Below are positions 1-13,070 of a DNA stretch of 64,000 bases, piece by piece. The notes under the pieces are model-generated. The model did no database searches, had not been told where the DNA came from, and worked only from the letters and a program-made list of their open reading frames with translations. Location: assembly GCA_026929865.2 (NCBI GenBank), contig CM049416.1:5507501-5571500 (forward strand), in the 5' to 3' direction. The translations under genes and the position numbers were made by a program. The stretch is from Hyperoplus lanceolatus. Its lineage: Eukaryota; Chordata; Actinopteri; Uranoscopiformes; Ammodytidae. The first letter of the stretch is position 1. Each line of letters opens with the position of its first letter.

Positions 1-880
1 AACGGGGATGCGACGGATATAAAAGCAAGAGGCAAGATCAAGGCGCAATGTTATGATGAAATAAGAGAAAAAAGTATGTCCCAATAGTATGCCTACTGGA
101 TCCTAACTTTATCGTCAGATGTAGTATGTAGAATAGAAAAAAGAAAGAGTATGCGATTCGGAACGCAACCATAGTATGGGTCTAGGGTGAGATCGCACAC
201 TGCCTGGCAGTCAACACTGGGTCATGCACAAGACAGGCAGGTTCAGGGTTTAGTGAGGAACCTTCAACTTAAGACCTGCAAAGTGCACTTGAGGTTAAAA
301 AGAAAGTCTATTGTGTTAGTCCCTGAAACACAAGCTCCCTTCCATCACTGCTGATGTGTACCATTGTATGCAACATCACGCATACCTTTGCGGGGAAACG
401 GTCTCAGTGTGTGTCATCATCATTATTCCAATTTGTAGGATTAACTAAATCTAAAATATCTAAAAAAGATGCAAGGCTCTTTGGCCCAGTTTTGAATGTG
501 GCCATTGTGGAACTTTTTACAAAGCATTTAGACATGATCACACACAGTCCAAATCCCAAATCTATTCAATTCATAGTGCTAATACTAAGCTGATCAAAAC
601 AGCAAACAGGAGACACTGCAAACAGAATAGGGTTGGTTTAAACTAAATGAATCAATTCAAATGGTTACCAATTATTTTCTAATGAGGGATTCATTGATTA
701 GTTCCTATGTTATTCAATAAGCCTCCGATATCGTGCAAGACTGACTCAAACTAACATTAACTTGTTTTTCTATGGGACCTTAACAGTGAGGCCAAAACAT
801 CAAAAGCCATTAATAAAAAGCTGAACCACAGTGAGAGGAAACACAGCACACTGCTGGAGAGCGGAGTCATGGTTTGGAAT

Positions 881-939
881 GTGCATGTGTGCGTGTGCGT
901 GTGTGTGTGTGTGTCCGACTGTGCGTGTGTGTGTGTGTT
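881..939. repeat. Imperfect (GT)n microsatellite
   Basis: The run consists of GT/GC dinucleotides with interruptions. It produces spurious open frames in several phases. Confidence 0.9.
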
Positions 940-2579
940 TATGCGACTGTGCACGTGTGCCTGTCAGTGGCGAGGCCTGGCCCGTGTGTTGTTACATTAC
1001 AGCGATGCGTTCAGTGTAGCCTGGAGAAACTGTCTGGATGGATTACTCTAACAGGCTTAACAGCAGCCCCTGCCCAGGCTAACAGAGCACACAGGGCAGG
1101 GACTAGCAGGGCACAAAACTCACAGAGATGGACAGAATGACTGAAGGAAGAGATGAGGAAGGAACTGATTAGCCATGACAGAGAGAAAGGCTAAAAGGGA
1201 AATCTGTAGCCAATACAGACAGGGTAAAAGTGAAGGCATCGTCTAGAAAAACAATATTGTCTTAATCAGACCATGTGAATGTAGAATGAGATGAACAGTA
1301 GATAATTGGGATTGCAGCGATATATCTGCTTGACAACGGACAATCGCCGATGTCTGCCCTATTTACTGACATCTGACCATTGGCAAATGGTCCGCTGGCA
1401 GTAGCCAATCTTTTTGCATTCATGTTACACTGCCTTCATGTTGTGTTAATTGGTCTGACTCATAGAACAGTAGCCTGCCCAGCTTTTAAAAAGGAACATT
1501 GGCAGAGACTCCTGAATGCCACCATGCAAGTAAGTGAGATAAAGACAGTTCAATATGTTTTATGTAAAGAGGTCTCCGTTTACCTGGCACAAAAGAAAAA
1601 ACAAACATGGGCATCGGCTAACATAAATTCTACACTAAATTGCGACCTTCCATCCAACAATTAATACAATAAAAACAGGTGTGCAGAGGTGTCCTCTAAT
1701 AGGTCTATTTTATTGAGCTTTTAGCATTGTAAGTAGCATACTATTATGAGCCCATTACCCAGCCATACCATTGTTAGTATAAAACACCAGGGGCATGCTA
1801 AAGTGTTGTTACCAATTGTCATTAGCATACGTCAGTGGGTATAGTGCTAGTGTGCACTGCAGCCTTTGTCCTGACTGACTCCCAGGCTGTGGTGTGGACA
1901 GATGGCCCGGGCCAGAGGGGTTAGCTTAGCTTTAGCCTCCCAAATCCCTTTGTGTCCCACCTCAGCCCCAGCCTACTATGCACACCTCTGTGCTCTAGTC
2001 TTATTTAAAGCTGCTATACTGGCCATGCTCCAAGCTCCCAACAACAGCAAGGGAGCTCTTTGAACAAGCTAAATAATAATAGACAGAAACAGGGTTTGAC
2101 TGTTAGCTCTGAGCAATTCCAGAAGAAGGATCAAAACGTCCCAGTCGGTTTGACAATATTGTGGTTGGCCAGCTCCATACAGGTGTGCTTAAGAGACATA
2201 TACGTACATGTATCACATTGATCTCATGAGACCAGCGTCAAGTTTATTTTAACAGTCACTTTGCCCCCGATACAGGCTCCTTAAATCCATGAGATGACAG
2301 TTAGTGTTGTTGCATGTCAAGCTCATGTCTGAGTAAGTAACCGAGTCACTTTTAAAAAGTCACAGTTGCAATCTCACCAAGGTCAGACCTAATTCATATT
2401 TCTGCAACACGACACAAGTCTTATGGCTCCTTAAAAAAAGATTTGTCACACTTTGTGGTGCAAAAAAAATAAAAAATAATTATATAACAGGGCTGGCTGA
2501 AAAATACGATTTAAAGTCAATTCGAGATGCAGCCTCTATTACACTTGCTTCCTGTCAGTCAAAAAATGTATTTATTTAT

Positions 2580-2895
2580 TTTAGTTATAATAATGCACTC
2601 AGGGGTTCAGAGCCAAAATACATTTCTACATTATGAAGCATCCAGACCTCTCAGCTCGTCTGGGACAGGTCTACTTTTCTGTCCCCAGAGTCTAGTCTAA
2701 ACATAGAGGAGTAGTTTTCTGTTTTCATGCACCACATATCTGGAACACACACCCAGAAAACTTTCATTATTTATTCAAATATGTAATTATTCTTATAATG
2801 TATTATTTCCTCATGTAGTTGTATGCCCCTGTAAAGCACTTTTGAATTGTCCTTGTGTCTAAATAGTGTGCTATTTAAAATCAAACCTGCCTCGC
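2580..2895 (+). mobile_element. Truncated LINE 3' end (L2/CR1-like)
   Basis: The conceptual peptide shows the decayed tail of a LINE reverse transcriptase, of the form 'SxxRPLSSSGTGLLxxP', resembling the 'R.LRSS....L..P' block near the ORF2 C-terminus of vertebrate LINEs. It is followed by a typical 3' UTR ending: TGTATGCCCCTGTAAAGCAC, then TTTGAATTGTCCTTGTG and GTGCTATTTAAA. Several in-frame stops show that it is old. The 5' limit is approximate. Confidence 0.65.
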
Positions 2896-4177
2896 CTTTA
2901 AGCACTAGGTGCAAAATAATGTGCTGCCATTGTGGCTTCCTTCTGTAAATGTCCTGTCATGTTTGAATGAAGCTTTAACAAACACAGCTGAGGCCTTTGT
3001 CTGAGTGAGAAAAAAAAGAATCTCTGCCTTGCACCAACAGCAGCAAAGTGTTCAAATGACAAATTGTGAAGTTGCAACTATGTATTTGGTGCCTTAGCTA
3101 ACAGCAGCTGCCTTCAGGTCTACCAGATTACAAGGTTAGTTCACAGTATCACTCCAAACAACTGCTTGTATTTTACTGAAAATAATAAACCCAACTTTTT
3201 ATGATCATTTTAGTATCATCCTGTAGGCTGTATACAAAGTTAGCCCAAGAAGCTGTGGAAGAAGTTTTTTTTTGTTAGGGAAAAAAAAATCTTTACTTAG
3301 TTTCAAAAGACAATACCGATGATTATGGTCAGCATTCATGCATGGAGAGAAGACCAGAGCATCCTACTCAGAGCAATGCCAGGGTCTTGACTGAGTTGTA
3401 CACAAAATGAGCTGCTTTATAGAGAATGGTTGACATGGTCAGATAGGTCGAATAACAATGGAACAATCAAATTTGGTTCTTGATGACATCAATGCTAATC
3501 TGAATCTGGGAGCTTCCAGGATGGCCCACACTAAGGTGGGTATTTAATTACAATAGAAAGTCCAGACAGGATACATCAGTAGTTAAGACAAGAGGAAATA
3601 CACTTCATACAATGATCAAATGATGAATGAAGAGACAAGAGTAGAATTAAACTAATCAATATATAATTGGCTTCCACAAAGCCAAGGTAGCATGATCTAA
3701 TTTAAGCTTCTAAAAAGGAGTTGGGTTTTAAAATGCAGTTTTGCCTGTAGTCTAGCCGTTATAAATCACATTTGTCTTGAAGTACACACATGCTGAAACC
3801 TGTAGGATGAAAGTAAACCATTCAGCGCTCTAATAAAGAGACTTATTGGCACCTGGCTATGAACTGGAGGGTTGCTGTTAATCCCTGTGATTTTACCCAG
3901 GCCCCAACCAATTCTCCCCAAGGTGATACTGAGTCACTTACATCTGGGTTATGGCCAAATGACTCCCCCCATGCAATAAGACATTGACAACAGGCTGTCT
4001 GCTTAGGTTTGACCCAAGATATAGATGCATACTTAGGTGTCTGCTATGGGTGACACGTGGGTGTGAGGGAGAGGGAGGTGTGATGGATGGAGAGACATAG
4101 GGAAGACATGAAAGGAGGAGGGGGACAGACGATGAAGAGGAGGTCTGGGGCTAATTGAGCACCTGAAGAACAGGATC

Positions 4178-4224
4178 GTGTGTGTGTGTGTGTGTGTGTG
4201 CGTGCGTGCGTGTGTGCGTGTGCG
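4178..4224. repeat. (GT)n microsatellite with GC interruptions
   Basis: TG dinucleotides run to about 4200 and then grade into CGTG variants. Confidence 0.9.
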
Positions 4225-4896
4225 TTCAAGCATGCACATCAGTGACATGCATTCAAATAACATCAGGATAAAACTTTGCTTGGTCCCTATCACTGCAAGT
4301 TATGTTCAGAGATTTCAGTGAGTTGAGAGAGTATTTGATAATGTATACTTTGATGTACGGCATGGTATAATTGCAAAGGGCTAATTCAGCGATTTTGGTA
4401 TCGTGCTTCCATAACGTTTCGGGACTTTAAAGAAATAGATTTAAAAATGGTAGTAATGTAATGTCATTTATGAATTTAATACAATCAAATGCGTATCCAT
4501 AAAGTGAAATGACGATAATGGATTCAGTGTTTGTTCTCCTGAGCTGTAGTATTCAACACCAAGCAATTGTATCACATTGTGTATTTAAGTGAGCGGCTTA
4601 ACTGTATGCAATAACGTTACAAACCATCTCTAGCACTTTCCTCATTGATTATTCATTATCATTAGCTGGTATAACAAGTAGCCTGACTGACAAACCAACG
4701 TTATCTCCCACTCTTTTGACTATCCATAAACATTAAAGAAAGGACAAACACTTTATTGGAATGCAACCATCATGCTCATCATCAGTATAACAATAAAGTC
4801 TGGTAGACTTCCAGCCGATATGCAAACTATGCGACAACTATGCGATGTCAAAGTGGTGCACACATGTCAAACAATGTGGCAGCATTTACCTCATCC

Positions 4897-5170
4897 CTGC
4901 GTTCCAAATCACATACTCTTTCTTTTTACTACACTACATACTAAAGTACAGAAGAGTTTTAGGGCCACGGGAGAGAAAAAAAAAATCAGATAAGGAATTT
5001 TCTTTTTCATTATGTCAATGTCAAGAATAAAGGCAAATACTGCAAAATGCTATTGGAGTTAGTGGGGCATGTATGTATTTTCATACTACAATTGATGTGC
5101 ATGTATTGGGACATCCTAAATCTTTTTCTGGCTTACTATATAGTAGGGAAGTATGGGGATTGGAACGCAG
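4897..5170. mobile_element. Short TIR element (MITE), about 274 bp
   Basis: The left end CTGCGTTCCAAATCACATAC is mirrored by the right end, which reads GTATGGGGATTGGAACGCAG. A related right half is present at about 53,370-53,430 (CATCCTACATCTTTTTCTGG, then TATTGGAACCGCAG). No clear target duplication was read. A 121-codon open frame that starts inside (5047) is explained by this repeat. Confidence 0.6.
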
Positions 5171-6378
5171 GCCGGGCATATCTCCATCTACAACCCGGCA
5201 CGCCAAACATCTCCCTCTCCCTTAAATTAGCTCTCACCTTTCAACACCACAATACAGTGCCAAACCTAACCCCATCTGGTGTTAGAATGCAAGGGACGGA
5301 CTATTTTAAGCTCTGTATGCCAGCCAACGTGTATACAAACCTGCTGAAGCTCAATGGGGTGTCTGAGGATGACATAGTAGCTACGAAACAACTAATTAGC
5401 ATTTTAAGCTGAGAACGGAGAACTCAGAATCCATAGCAGATCATGAGTAGAAATAAAGGGTTCAAAATCAGTGTTCATCTTGTGGAGAGTTAGAAGAAGG
5501 AGATAGAGAAAGGCTTTTTTAGAACTATGGAGGAGCCCGAGGCAGGTTCTACAGGAAGTCTGGGCCCTCTGACAAACAATAAGCCGAGGGAAATAAGGCC
5601 ACAGTGCCACACAAAGAGCCATGGAGGGAGGAGGGGAACTGCTGCCTAAAAATAAGGCATTATATATATACAAGACATGCTTAATGTGGGTCACAGCAAT
5701 TACGGCTGCTGCTGCCTACCAACTCAGGGTACACTGTTATGTGGGGGGAGCTGAGACAATATGCTCAACACGAAATAAACAGAAGAGGTGTATGGAGTTC
5801 CAAATAAGGCAACGTGTTGGTGTTGGTATCAATCATGGCAGCATTAGTGTTGTCTGGACCTTGGTGCGTGATGGGGGGAAGGACAGCAAGCAACAGGACC
5901 GGCGATCAGAATTGTAAATGATCTCCAATGAAGTGCGTGAGGCAAACTGAAGGGCCGTGATAAGAGAGATGAAATGGGGAAGGGGAGGACATAAAGCTCC
6001 CCTATAGCTGGATTTATGTTGGTGTCAAAACCTGAAAAAATAACTGACAGTGTACTTCTGCATTGGGTTAACATGTGCAATCAACAGCTTGTGTGACATT
6101 ACAAATACAATGGTGTGTCTCTTGACGGCATTGGTTATGATGCTGGTACGGTTGACAGCCATTCTCGGAAACTATGGAGAACCTCCTCATCTTCGTCTTG
6201 AGACCATGGCATTGTACAGGTTGGGTTTTTCAAGTATTTAGTTAAACCTCACCATCACTCATAGTTAACTTGTCCCAGAGTTAAACCACTCACACACCGG
6301 TGCTCAACAGGTTGTGCTTGATTGGTGTTAGCAGAGCGGACAGCAGGGCATATGGACCCTGGTATGGTGAAAGCTTAT

Positions 6379-6541
<163 letters not shown>

Positions 6542-6673
6542 CTTTAAACAGACAGAATATTGAGACTAAAAATCACATTTCATACACAGCATTACTGATT
6601 GCTCTGTGACATTGGAAGACAAGTGCCCCTTGATGTCAGCCCCAAAAATGTGCAATCACAGCTGCTCAATTAC

Positions 6674-6720
<47 letters not shown>
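6674..6720. repeat. (CA)n microsatellite
   Basis: This is an uninterrupted CA dinucleotide run. Confidence 0.95.
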
Positions 6721-6722
<2 letters not shown>

Positions 6723-7609
6723 TGATACACTGAACTTTAACCCACACAGGCTCAGTTATACACAGAGAAGAAGCCACCACTTTGACTGTGATGCAATACC
6801 CCAGCAACACACACAGCACAACTTGTGAAAATCAAAGTAACTCTCCCTCTACCACAATAGGAAGAGGCCATTATTGGATGGGGACACATGGAACAGAACC
6901 AATAAGTGAATGAGTCTTCTTGCTTCAGAGTAAACTTGTTGCCGCACCACATAGCTAAATCCTAGGCTACTGGCAATAAGGCTAGTGCCATCAAAAGACA
7001 GTAAGGAGGATGATGAGATCCTATCAATAGATCTCTAGGCTATTGTTACAAATAAACCAGAGATAATGAAATGTCCATGCATTGCAATTCACCTGATTTT
7101 TCTTGTATTACATTTCAAGTATGCCAACTGGTCAATGATAATAAACGGGGAAGGGGTCCATGTGACAAAACATCACTTTAAATGGCCTCTTCTTTGGAAA
7201 ACACTGAATGACAGACAGTGCAGTTACATGGACAGTAGTTTCACTGTGACTGATTCAGCGAGAAAAAAAAGTAAAGCAGAGCACAGGAAGCTCCAATCAG
7301 ATAACATTAAGCTAGACAGTGGTGATCTGCAGATAACACAAGAGACTCATCAAACGTTGGCTCAATGACACTTCTTCTAGGGGCAGACGTGTGCCAAGTT
7401 ACAGGCTTACACCTAGGTTAGGTATGCTGCGCTAACCCGCCATCCCGTTATTTTAGTGTAGACATAGCCTACAGTGATTGTGTAGGCTACAGCCTGCAGG
7501 GGAAACAATTGTTTTCTCAGTTCATGTCGCTTTAATTTGTTGTTCCATAATGTAGCACATCACTGAAGAATATGCTATTGGCTAAAGCAGGGATATATTT
7601 TAGTGAGCA

Positions 7610-7610
<1 letters not shown>

Positions 7611-7687
<77 letters not shown>
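7611..7687. repeat. (GT)n microsatellite
   Basis: The run is uninterrupted, passes into TTGTTG, and lies about 60 bp inside intron 1 from the DENND5B-like donor. Confidence 0.95.
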
Positions 7688-7688
<1 letters not shown>

Positions 7689-7747
7689 GTTGTTGTTTAT
7701 GAAAGTGAGGTAAATATTTTAAAAACCTAGAACACAAGCGCCCATAC

Positions 7748-7856
7748 CTGCTAGTTCGTCCGGTTCCAGTCCAGTTTCTGTGTCTATCCCGCAAATAGCA
7801 AAGTAGTGTGCGAAGCGGCAGGGCGCCGCGCCGGACGCCGACGAGATGCCACTCAT
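7748..7856 (-). CDS. dennd5b: DENND5B-like, first coding exon (partial gene)
   Basis: The minus strand reads ATG (7856-7854) and then 36 codons plus one base up to a donor, CTAGCAG|GTATGG, at 7748/7747. The peptide contains [17 protein letters not shown] followed by LEPDELAG. This is the start of the DENND5 family, DENN-domain Rab GEFs that act in endosome and Golgi traffic. The 'CRFAHYF..CGID' and 'DELAG' wording is closer to DENND5B than to DENND5A, whose start reads 'SRFADYFVICGLD'. The phase-1 split of the final Gly codon fits the known continuation GENFDQ in DENND5B. The start has G at -3. No later DENND5B exon was found in the remaining 7.7 kb, so intron 1 is long, as expected for this family. 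Residue matching is from memory of the family. Identity as a DENND5 gene is strong; the B paralogue is likely. Confidence 0.85.
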
Positions 7857-8165
7857 CCCGGCTTCAGTGTGCAGCGCTGTCCGCTGCTAGTCCTCCGAGC
7901 GAAACATCTCCGGGAGAGAGAAAAAAACAAGGAAAACTGGACACAACGCTAAACTGGAAAACTGCCTCGTCTGCTCCAAATTGCAGGTCTATGTTAGCTG
8001 GGTGACGCACCGAAGTTGTATTTGAATGTTGTTCCAGTGATAGTCGTCCTTCAGTGAGCGGTGCCAGCGGAGCTCTTCCCGACACTCTGCCGCCTGCCTG
8101 TGCTGTGCTGCTCGGGAGAGCGCTGAGCCTCCGCCTCTGAAGAGAGTTTGTCACAGGGCGGGATA
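7857..8165 (-). promoter_or_regulatory. CpG-rich 5' UTR and probable promoter of the DENND5B-like gene
   Basis: The stretch just upstream of the start codon is rich in G+C and CpG in an otherwise AT-rich region, and ends with a GGGCGGG box (about 8156-8162) of Sp1/E2F type. No TATA box is obvious, which fits a CpG-island promoter. Some of this interval must be 5' UTR, but the transcription start cannot be placed from sequence alone. Confidence 0.55.
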
Positions 8166-8419
8166 TTCAAATCAGTGCTTTATTCCTTTATTCAGTCTGT
8201 TCACTGACATAGCGCCAGATTTGTCTCACGTAGGCTAATTGTTTTTCTTAACATTGTCATATTATTATGATTACCCTAGCCACACTTTCGGCTAGGCTAG
8301 GCCTACTTCAACAAAGCCTCATTCAAATAAAATAAAAATTTAATGTCAATTTTTAGCCTAGCCTATGTCAACATTCAGCTCAATTATTTATCACATTATT
8401 TGTATTTGGGTGGATGACG

Positions 8420-8427
8420 TGACGTCA
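8420..8427. promoter_or_regulatory. Palindromic CRE-like site TGACGTCA
   Basis: A perfect TGACGTCA palindrome, overlapping a second TGACGT (8415-8420), lies about 565 bp upstream of the DENND5B-like start, just before a dispersed repeat begins. CREB/ATF binding is a property of the motif; use here is inference. Confidence 0.3.
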
Positions 8428-8870
8428 AATCAAATCAAATCAGTTGTATTTGTATAGCCCAAAATCACAAATACATTTGTCTCAGTGGGCTTTACTTTTC
8501 ATACAATATGATAGCCTACAATATGACACCCTGCCCTTACACCCTTAGCTCGGCTGAGGAAAAAACTCACAGTTAAAAAAACCCTTTACCGGGATTAAAA
8601 ATGTTGAAGAAATCTCAGGGAGAGTCGACAAAGTAAGGGATCCCTCTCCCAGGACGGACATACTGCAAAAGATGTCATAGGTTGAGAAAATCACGAAGGA
8701 ATTGGATCATTGACCAGATGTTTACATGGTAATACTAAAGTAAAGTGCGAATAGTGTGGATGCAGGAAGACTTCAGATGCTGCCAGAGGATCCACACCGG
8801 CGTCTCGTCTCCACCAGGGAAAACGAAGGTTTCCAGCGAAGTGACTTTGTTATGGTTCCGAGCTTCAAAC
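8427..8870. repeat. Dispersed fish repeat, copy 1
   Basis: It starts with CAAATCAAATCAAATCAG, then TTGTATTTGTATAGCCC, CAGTGGGCTTTAC and GATCCCTCTCCCAGGACGG. I recognise this as a widespread teleost repeat, probably a LINE 3' UTR. Its later part (GTGTGGATGCAGGAAGACTT onward) has a second diverged copy at about 32,860-33,060. Confidence 0.6.
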
Positions 8871-9958
8871 ACACATTTAAAAAAAATATTTTGTCAAACA
8901 GTGTGACAGGCTTTTCCTGTCACATATAGGCCTATGATACGAAGTGTATTTTCTGAAACATAAAATGAGTATTCACCTGAGTTAACACTGTTTTCTTGTG
9001 TTGTATAGCGCTATAACTCATTTAAATGTAGGCCTATGTTTTTTTATTTAATTTAATTTTTTTTAACTTTTTTGGTTCGTAATCACATGAAAAAAGGCCA
9101 AATACAATTACTACTGTTGTTCTTCTGAGTAGCCTGTTGGATACTCACTCAACCCCAATACCTACTTTAGTGGTGTCAACATATTTTTCATCGAAAATTG
9201 AAATGTGGTGTGGTTCATCCAATGATGGGACAATATCTTTGGTCTGACATTAAGAAATTATGAAGATAAAAAGGCTTTATAATGTATTCATTCAGTGATT
9301 AATTATAAAATCTCACTGGAGTGTACAGACCACTGAATCGACTACAACCCCTGCTGGAAAATACTATAAATTAGACTTACAAGTATTTTTGTTAGATTTA
9401 TAGCCTAACAGGATATTTTGGAATTAATCTAAAATATAACAAAACATTTATGACAATGTCTTAATGCAAAATGTAATGTTTTTTCCTATGAAATGCTGAA
9501 TCTTAATGTAGATAAGATAAAAATTGTGATAAAACCAGTATATCCCATTATAATTTTTATACAAAAACCTTCCTGTCACCACCATATGATAATTTTAAGC
9601 ACAGACTCGAACAAATTGTTGAATAAATACATATTTCAATTAAATTCTAAAAGACCACAAAGACTTTGAGAAATGTATGAATCAGTACAACTCAACTCAA
9701 TAATTCTCATGTCAAATATTACACTATTTATTTTTAACCTTTTTTTGCCTATGTATCCTATGACCTCAGAAGTGGCCTCCCTAGACCTAGGGCCTATTCA
9801 TCTCAAGATTAAAAATTCGGTTTCACAAACATCCAACTTCTTCATAAATTATGGTTGGCATTCATTCACAAAAACTGACCATTTGACTGCATACCCCCTT
9901 TCTGCATCATGTTCGAGTCTCATTTCGCCATTTAACTCAGCCTGTGGCCGCATAATGG
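8871..9958. other. AT-rich intergenic DNA, no feature seen
   Basis: The stretch is rich in A and T with short homopolymers. No coding likeness, TIR pair or splice-bounded frame was found. Confidence 0.5.
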
Positions 9959-9966
9959 CCTACCTG

Positions 9967-10441
9967 CAGTGGCGGACTCAGGGGGGGGGGGGGGGGGGCA
10001 TTGCATTTTCTCCAGTCTAATTTTTACTTAAATGTTAGTAAAGATGAAAGCAGCAAGGCATCTTCCCTTCTTAAGCTAAAATGTGAAAGTGCACAATAAT
10101 GTGAACAACTCATTTTGGTGTTTATAAAGTCGCTAGAATAGGAAACAGTGTCTTTGATGCTAATTTTTTTCCCCCAGACCCCCGTTTAATAGTGTGAGCC
10201 CAACGATTTTTTTTAAGTGCTGCATGGAGATCTAACAAGTGCCCCGAATGGGACATTCAAGGCAGCGCTTGCTAAGGTTAGGATATAGGGCCTTTCAGGC
10301 AGCGCTGCCTTCAAGGCTCCGTTGGGGGAACAAAACACCATCAAGTTAGAAAAGCCACTGTGTCCGCTGGTGGGGCCCCATGTTGTCCAGAATGTGCCCT
10401 TTTTATTTTTTCGCTCCTGCCCTTCAAATAGCCCGCCACTG
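9967..10441. mobile_element. Non-autonomous hAT element (475 bp)
   Basis: The ends are CAGTGGCGGACTCA and ...GCCCGCCACTG, flanked by a perfect 8-bp target duplication CCTACCTG (9959-9966 and 10442-10449). The 8-bp TSD and CAG...CTG ends are hAT hallmarks. An 18-base G run follows the left TIR. No transposase is present. Confidence 0.9.
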
Positions 10442-10908
10442 CCTACCTGTATTGATGCACTGACGTCATCATCATTCAACCACCGTGACGCTGCAATGTT
10501 AAAACCACAAAGCTTTAAACTTGATTGCTTTGCGGGACAATTATTATGTATTCTTTTTATGTTTGTTTTTGGGGGGACCAGGTGCCTAACAACAACATTG
10601 TAATTGTGTCAAGTAGCCTAGGCCTACTGCTTCTGAGACTTTGTGAAAAATAAATATCAACCAAAAGTACAAAACTTAATAACCATTGCACACAGTAGCA
10701 GGAGAATATAACTTAAATAGGCCTAAACTTATAAAACATAACTTTGTGCAAAAGCATCAGCAGCAAAAATACAGTGAAGTACAGTAAAAGGTGCAGTGGG
10801 CAGATATGGCGCAACTATGCCCTGTGCTACAATATTGGTAGCACTAGCACAACTGTCCTTACAGACTGAAGACATGTATGTGTTAAATAGTGCCACAGCT
10901 AAAACTAT

Positions 10909-10931
10909 GTGTGTGTGTGTGCGCGTGTGTG
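10909..10931. repeat. Short (GT)n microsatellite
   Basis: A GT run with GC interruptions. Confidence 0.8.
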
Positions 10932-11104
10932 CTGCTTGATCTCAAACAGATGGTATTGCGGCTACGGTGTTTTATCTGACTGGTCCTGTTTCTCTCGTTA
11001 AGAACTTAGTAACATTGTTAGGAAAAATCCTACATTAATGAAGTGTATCCCTATCAGTGTAACCTGATATCAGTCCAGTCCTCTGTGATTGTAACTCTTA
11101 ATTA

Positions 11105-12171
11105 GGGGCACTTTACACTGTGAAAACGTGACAGTTTTCCAGTTTTTGGTTTAAAAAAAAACCCCGTTCAGACACAATTTATCTGACATCTTCACCCATA
11201 CACATGTTTTCAGAGGAAACGGGCCGAAATCGCTGTAGAAGCAGTGTAGCAGCCATGCCAAGCCAATAGTCAGCTGTGACACAGCCTAGGAGATAGCTCT
11301 TCCAGTACAATTTGATGCATAAAACCTTACTGTAACCGAAAATGAATGCCACTAACGTTCATAAAGCGGTTGGTGTAAGCTTGGGGTTACAAGTATTGTA
11401 AATGACAAGCTTTCTGTCCTCTTATTTCACCGCATTGAACTCGTAAAAACAGAAGACTTGCTGATAGTAAAGGGGCTTCGTGAGCGGATACCTTCCTGTT
11501 AGTCGTACTTCAAAATAAAAGTCAACTCACGTGTGTCCAGTGAAATGCTATTAATGTTTAGCCAGTGAAATGCTTTTACTGTGAAGCCGTAGCCTTAATG
11601 CTCCTTTTGTTGAACAGTAACTTAACCGCTGCGCGCTGAACTATGGATAGTGTTTTTTAATGTAGAGAGAGCCGTGTCGTTGCCCTGGCATAGAAGCTAC
11701 ACACGTTTATTTGGCTAGAAAAACCGGCAGAGCACAAATCTTTCCCCAGACAAAGTGGCCGGTGGTCTCAATAACTTACTAATCGCTTAGACTAAATTGG
11801 CGAGTGTTAGGCTATATTTTAGCCCTGCACGTCACTCTCCGCTGATCACAGTGATGGTGCCGTGGAGACACCGTTCATGTTGTCTTCTAACTTTATAACT
11901 CGCTTGTGTTGTGGGTATTTTTTTGACAGCAAATGTTATAGACTACGCATGTGTGAGGGTGGAGCCGTGACGTCAGCGTTATCAGGGGAAATGGTTTCGG
12001 TGTTTACAGGAAACCAAAACCGTTAAGTTTTCCTAAAAATCCTCCCTGGGAGGTGATCTCAAAAACCTGCGGTTTCATGCCTGCGTTTGCTGTTTTCCTG
12101 TAAATGATATAGTGCAACCGCGGGAATTTTTCCGCGTTTGCACCGTTTCGTGTTGTCGTGTAAAGTGCCCC
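11105..12171. mobile_element. Non-autonomous TIR element, TTA target (Harbinger-like)
   Basis: The ends are GGGGCACTTTACAC and GTGTAAAGTGCCCC, flanked by TTA on both sides (11102-11104 and 12172-12174). A 3-bp TWA target duplication is typical of PIF/Harbinger. The length is 1,067 bp with no transposase. The interior includes palindromic CGCG-rich stretches near the right end. Confidence 0.75.
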
Positions 12172-12174
12172 TTA

Positions 12175-13070
12175 ATGCCATGAAGCTATAGGGACCTTCT
12201 CCACAGACCCCGTCATTTTCTATTCTATTTAATATTGTATTCCACCCCACACTGAAGAAAAGCTGAAAATATAGGTCAAATGATTTGTATATATAACATT
12301 TAATCAAAATAGTTATTAAAATATTAGAGAATTAATATTTGTATAAGAAATTTTAGACCAGTCTGAGTGTTGTGTAGCCCAAACGTGTAAAATAAATGTT
12401 ACAAAGCATTTCTATTATGGAATAGGATCTATGAAATCAGCCATATAGGTTGCCCTTATCCACAGTTCTGCATGTGTCAATGTGTAGTCCATAATATGGC
12501 CTGCTGAGATGATAAACAACTCCTTTCAGATATGACTGTGTGTGAATGAATGGAACCCTGTGAAGTTGACCAGTTTAAGACTCTTTTTTGCATTGGCCGT
12601 TAACAGTATTTCAGCTTTTGGGTAACTTCTGTCTTTAAAATTTTGCTAATTTGATCTTTTGTTTTTTAATTATTTTACATATTTACTAGTATTTTAATAT
12701 GCTTTTATTTTCCATGCACTTTGTGACCCTGTCTGTGAGAAGTAAATACATTTTACTTACTAACTACTTTGTGACCTTTGACCTCTGTCAGGGCCAAATC
12801 AAGGGTAGGGCCTTCATAGGTCATGGTTTCACTTTTCACAAACACATTTTGTAAGGTATTATATTTTAGAGAGCAATGTCTTGTGTGTATTAGTTTATTA
12901 TTAATACACACATTGAAATGTTATTGTATTTGGCCATTGGATAAATTATCAACAAATGACAGAATCTTACAGGAAACAATATAGGCCTTTGGCTTAACAC
13001 AGCACTGGTGTGGGTCATACACAACAGAGATCAGCTGTGGGTGCAATATTAGACGATGTCTCCCTCTAGT
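12175..13070. other. Intergenic DNA, possibly the distal 3' UTR of the large gene
   Basis: The stretch is AT-rich with no recognisable coding or TIR structure. On the minus strand it follows the last coding exon at 13.62 kb, so some of it could be 3' UTR. I could not place a poly(A) site with confidence. Confidence 0.35.

Noticed and set aside
831-1140. Several open frames over the GT-rich region
   Set aside because: Translations are low-complexity VCV/HTH strings from a microsatellite. The same applies to open frames at 4.0-4.3, 6.3-6.6, 7.6-7.8, 54.2-54.5, 56.3-56.6, 58.8-59.1 and 61.2-61.6 kb.
5047-5412. 121-codon plus-strand open frame
   Set aside because: It begins inside a short TIR repeat (4,897-5,170) and has no recognisable domain or splice context.
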